A DNA stretch of 25,479 nt from an uncultured Bacteroidales bacterium (GTDB lineage Bacteria; Bacteroidota; Bacteroidia; Bacteroidales; F082): positions 1-25,479 of the forward strand of contig CALEMB010000185.1 in NCBI GenBank assembly GCA_937902805.1, written 5' to 3'. Shown one piece after another: positions 22,978 through 25,479 of this stretch. A program made the translations under genes and the position numbers. The notes below the pieces were generated by a model, which ran no database searches, was not told where the DNA came from, and saw nothing but the letters and a program-made list of their open reading frames with translations. The stretch's first letter is position 1, and each line of letters opens with the position of its first letter.

Positions 22978-24007
22978 TTTTCAATTCGGCCAATTCCTTC
23001 TCAAGGGCATCCAATTTGCGGGCCATCTCATCGATATGGCGGAAACGGGCGTTGGAAACGAGATATTGACGCAAAGGCTGTATCGGCGTGCCCATAAACG
23101 CTTGGTTTTCCTCCTTGATGCTACCCATGATACCACTTTGTCCGCCGAACTGCGAGCCATCAGCGATGTTGATGTGCCCGACAAAGCCTGACTGTCCGCC
23201 GACCACACAATTCTTTCCGAGACGCGTCGAGCCACTGACGCCCACCTGAGCCGCCAAGGCGGAGTTTTCGCCAATCTCCACGTTGTGGGCCAGATGAATT
23301 AAGTTATCCAATTTCACGCCTTTATGGATGCGCGTCGAGCCCATGGTGGAGCGGTCGATGGTGGTGTTGGCCCCGATTTCCACATTATCCTCGATAACCA
23401 CATTACCCACCTGCGGGATTTTCTCATAATGCCCATCAGCCTGCGGCGCAAAACCAAAACCATCAGCACCGATAACCACTCCTGCATGAAGGATGCAATT
23501 CTGACCCACCACTGTATTACGGTAGAGCTTCACACCAGGATACAGCACCGTGTTATCACCTACAACACAATTGTCGCCCACATAGACTTGTGGATAAACC
23601 TTCACATTGTTACCGATTTTGGCATTCTCGCCAACGAAGGCAAACTCGCCTAGATAGACATTCTCGCCACATTTTGCCGTCGACGAAACGAAAGCCATGG
23701 AAGAACTACCTTGCTTGTTTTGGCTCATCTGGTCGTAAAAGGCCAGCAGCTTGGCAAACGAGGCGTAGGCATCAGGCACACGAATCAAAGTGGCTTTGAT
23801 AGGGGCCGTCGGCACAAAATCATCATTCACGATGACGACTGACGACTGCGTTTCATAAATATAATGGGTGTATTTCGGATTGGCCAAGAAACTGAGCATG
23901 CCTGGAGCGCCTTCCTCGATTTTGGCGACATTCCAGACCTCTGCGTTGGGGTTGCCTTCCACCTTACCGGAAAGCAGCTCGGCAATTTGAGTAGCGGTAA
24001 ACTTCAT
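22961..24007 (-). CDS. lpxD: UDP-3-O-acylglucosamine N-acyltransferase
   Basis: A 348-residue beta-helix acyltransferase that N-acylates UDP-3-O-acyl-glucosamine, the third step of lipid A synthesis. The N-terminal uridine-binding domain (1-100) has the LpxD pattern MLSFLANPKYTHYIYET. Hexapeptide repeats run from about 105 to 310 with GADGFGFAP (180-188) and the catalytic His241 in LIHLAHNVEIG (E. coli His239). A C-terminal helix (about 325-345) ends it. It follows the membrane-anchored unknown by 41 bp with no promoter box between, so they probably share the promoter at 24586. Unlike the usual lpxD-lpxC-lpxA order, lpxC is not directly downstream. Confidence 0.95.
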   Translation of the reverse strand: MKFTATQIAELLSGKVEGNPNAEVWNVAKIEEGAPGMLSFLANPKYTHYIYETQSSVVIVNDDFVPTAPIKATLIRVPDAYASFAKLLAFYDQMSQNKQGSSSMAFVSSTAKCGENVYLGEFAFVGENAKIGNNVKVYPQVYVGDNCVVGDNTVLYPGVKLYRNTVVGQNCILHAGVVIGADGFGFAPQADGHYEKIPQVGNVVIEDNVEIGANTTIDRSTMGSTRIHKGVKLDNLIHLAHNVEIGENSALAAQVGVSGSTRLGKNCVVGGQSGFVGHINIADGSQFGGQSGIMGSIKEENQAFMGTPIQPLRQYLVSNARFRHIDEMARKLDALEKELAELKTKSNL

Positions 24008-24048
24008 TCGTTCGTGGTTTTTTGAAAAACGACAAAAACCTTGTTTTA

Positions 24049-24567
24049 TTACAGCAGCCTCTCGAAATCACGTTTCAAGACAGCCACAGCCTGATCAACC
24101 ATGGGATTGGGCAGAGCCACAAGGGTTTGCGCAATGATGGAGACATCCTGTTCGTCCTTCAGTTGTTCAAAAGTCTCATTGATTTGGTTGACCAGCTCTT
24201 CCTTGGCGTTCATCACAGCAGTCCAGGTCGTACCCGCGACATAGAGCTGTTGGGCAAGGTTGTGTTCAAACTCCTCGCGCACGTTCTGCAAAAGCTGGAG
24301 ATGAAACGCACCTTTCTCCATGCCTGGCACATAGACACGCTTCACCAGCTGGGGCAGCTGCACCCTTTCAAGATAGAGCAGGAATCGCTCGTAGGCCTGC
24401 ACCCTCAACGGCATGATGATTTTGAGGCTTTGCAGCTTCAGTTCCATTCTGCCACCATTGCGGAGCTCGTTGTCTTTCATCCTAATCAGTCGAAACAAAA
24501 GTATCATGGCGGCGACCATCAGCAGGAGGCCTGCGCCCATGAGGGAATAGATAATCCAGTTGTTCAT
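24049..24567 (-). CDS. Small membrane-anchored protein of unknown function
   Basis: A 172-residue protein I cannot assign to a named family. It begins with a short N-terminus and one strong membrane segment (about 4-26, WIIYSLMGAGLLLMVAAMILLF), then a basic stop-transfer (RLIRMKDNELR). The rest is predicted helical: residues 35-75 (LQSLKIIMPLRVQAYERFLLYLERVQLPQLV) and 90-170, with heptad-like spacing in EEFEHNLAQQLYVAGTTWTAV and ELVNQINETFEQL. The ATG at 24567 was chosen because a strong promoter ends 18 nt before it; the longer TTG start lies upstream of the -7 box. As first gene of a likely operon with lpxD it may have an envelope role. Many Bacteroidota encode similar small anchored helical proteins, so it is probably conserved. 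Confidence 0.7.
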   Translation of the reverse strand: MNNWIIYSLMGAGLLLMVAAMILLFRLIRMKDNELRNGGRMELKLQSLKIIMPLRVQAYERFLLYLERVQLPQLVKRVYVPGMEKGAFHLQLLQNVREEFEHNLAQQLYVAGTTWTAVMNAKEELVNQINETFEQLKDEQDVSIIAQTLVALPNPMVDQAVAVLKRDFERLL

Positions 24568-24585
24568 AGTTCTAGAATTTTGCGG

Positions 24586-24615
24586 CAAAGGTAGGGAATT
24601 TTCGGAGAAGTGCAA
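24586..24615 (-). promoter_or_regulatory. Promoter of the unknown-lpxD operon
   Basis: On the minus strand TACCTTTG (24586-24593) matches TAnnTTTG with a TTG at 24613-24615, a 19-nt spacer. One of the two best -33/-7 pairs in the window. Confidence 0.7.
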
Positions 24616-24699
24616 AATGCATTGGATTGCGAGCTTTTAGTTTCCCGGTCTATTCCATCATCAAAGATTGTGCGAAATCACAATGCTAAAAATCTCCGA

Positions 24700-24765
24700 T
24701 TTTATGCAATAAATACGCCTTACTGCATAAAAAAGTATATTTTTTGTGCAATAGGATGCATAAAA
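24700..24765. repeat. TGCATAAA repeats upstream of the ATPase remnant
   Basis: TGCATAAAA occurs directly at 24724-24732 and 24757-24765, exactly 33 bp apart, and once inverted (TTTTATGCA, 24700-24708). TGCAATA also occurs twice (24705, 24747). All copies lie between the divergent lpxD-operon promoter and the remnant's -7 box. The motif differs from that at 16861-16944, but both loci show a 33-bp spacing. Confidence 0.65.
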
Positions 24766-24778
24766 TGAACAAAAGTGG

Positions 24779-24786
24779 TATTTTTG
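24779..24786 (+). promoter_or_regulatory. -7 box of the ATPase remnant
   Basis: TATTTTTG fits TAnnTTTG and ends 23 nt before the ATG at 24810, so the remnant may still be transcribed. Confidence 0.5.
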
Positions 24787-24809
24787 TCGGCAAAACAGGA
24801 GAGAAGAAC

Positions 24810-25370
24810 ATGAAGACCATCATCCTAAACCAAAGAAAGGAGCGTGACGAACTGGGCTTCTCTAGTGTCAACACGACCAAGAAGTTTATGGACTATCTTC
24901 ATGAGCCTTACCTGTTCTATTATCTGCCGCGTTACAACAACAAACTGAAGTTGATGAAGAAAGCGCCACGGAAAGTCTATGTAGTTGACAACGGCTTCGT
25001 CGCCGCCAAGGCGTTCTCTCTGAGTGACAATCTCGGACGCTTACTTGAAAACCAAGTGTTCGTTGAACTGATACGCAGAGGATACGACACGGACAAGACC
25101 ATGTTTTATTATCGCTCGCGCAACGACAAAGAGGTGGATTTCATTTTGCGCAAAGGCACCCATATAGACCGCTTGGTGCAAGTGTGCTATGATATGAGCA
25201 GCCCCAAGACGGAGAAGCGGGAAGTGGACAGCCTTACTGAATGTGCAGAAGAATTAAAGTGCAGCAACCTTGTCATCGTGACGAACGACGAGGAGCGCAC
25301 TATAGAGAAAGACGGATTTAAGATAGATATTGTGCCTGTGGCGAAGTGGGGCGTTCCTTTGGCGCAGTAA
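24810..25370 (+). pseudogene. DUF4143 ATPase remnant with internal deletion (ATPase domain lost, frame kept)
   Basis: A 186-residue open frame. Its first 15 residues (MKTIILNQRKERDEL) look like the start of an intact AAA/DUF4143 ATPase. From about residue 16 it continues as the DUF4143 C-terminal half: TTKKFMDYLHEPYLFYYLPR, KKAPRKVYVVDNGFV, NQVFVELIRRGYDTD, YYRSRNDKEVDFILRKG and a late LVQVCYDM. Walker A, Walker B and the sensor region, roughly 200 or more residues, are absent. An in-frame internal deletion explains this best. The promoter box and upstream repeats remain. Translation upstream of 24810 is open but lies over the -7 box. It could be a dead gene or a retained DUF4143-only protein; it is not closely similar to the intact ATPase at 15439-16788. 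Confidence 0.75.
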
Positions 25371-25479
25371 TGAAAAAAGTCTCCAACTAGTCATATAAAC
25401 CATCGGTCGAATTCCGATTTTACAATGTTCCACAAAGTGATTGGCCTGATTGGCTTCTCATGTAAGGGAGTTGGAAAGC
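25371..25479. other. Short region after the ATPase remnant, cut by the window edge
   Basis: No gene, terminator or promoter box was recognised in these 109 bases. CTCCAAC near the start and GTTGGA near the end are weakly inverted. Confidence 0.4.

Overview
The window is a stretch of a Bacteroidota chromosome, most likely order Bacteroidales. Three signs point there: a type IX secretion (T9SS) locus (PorV, two PorU-type C25 proteases, GldJ), a lipid A gene set (lpxA/lpxC/lpxD), and at least nine intergenic copies of the Bacteroidota -7 promoter box TAnnTTTG placed 18-76 nt ahead of start codons. No rRNA, tRNA, CRISPR array or complete mobile element was seen. No gap between genes exceeds about 300 bases.

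Layout. (1) 1-2491: an 11-bp tandem repeat, then a two-gene operon for an outer-membrane porin and a nucleoside-recognition (Gate)-type inner-membrane protein, closed by a palindrome and a terminator shared with the convergent porV. (2) 2588-12899: the T9SS locus. Leftward run porU, a second porU-like C25 protease (4-base ATGA overlap) and porV; rightward, divergently, runs the GldJ lipoprotein. (3) 13011-15438: murF and anmK, peptidoglycan synthesis and recycling, each preceded by the same hairpin-forming short repeat. (4) 15439-20375: a DUF4143/AAA ATPase on the minus strand with a 33-bp-period repeat in its upstream region, then a rightward surface-glycan operon of Wzx-like flippase, SAM methyltransferase and GT4 glycosyltransferase. 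(5) 20372-24567: leftward lipid A genes: a small membrane-anchored unknown, lpxD, lpxC, lpxA. A ydcF/DUF218 gene lies in opposite orientation between lpxD and lpxC. LpxC stops where most Bacteroidota proteins continue into a fused FabZ domain. (6) 24810-25370: an internally deleted DUF4143 ATPase remnant that keeps its promoter and its own upstream repeats.

Functionally most of the window concerns the cell envelope: protein export and surface attachment (PorU/PorV/GldJ), peptidoglycan (MurF/AnmK), surface glycan (flippase/GT) and lipid A (LpxA/C/D). In T9SS, PorU is the sortase that cleaves C-terminal signals and links cargo to A-LPS, so the sortase and part of its lipid anchor pathway are encoded within about 15 kb. 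The least ordinary features are the twin PorU proteases, the FabZ-less LpxC with a heptamer array in the junction, and the two DUF4143 ATPase loci (one intact, one gutted), each with its own distinct upstream repeats.
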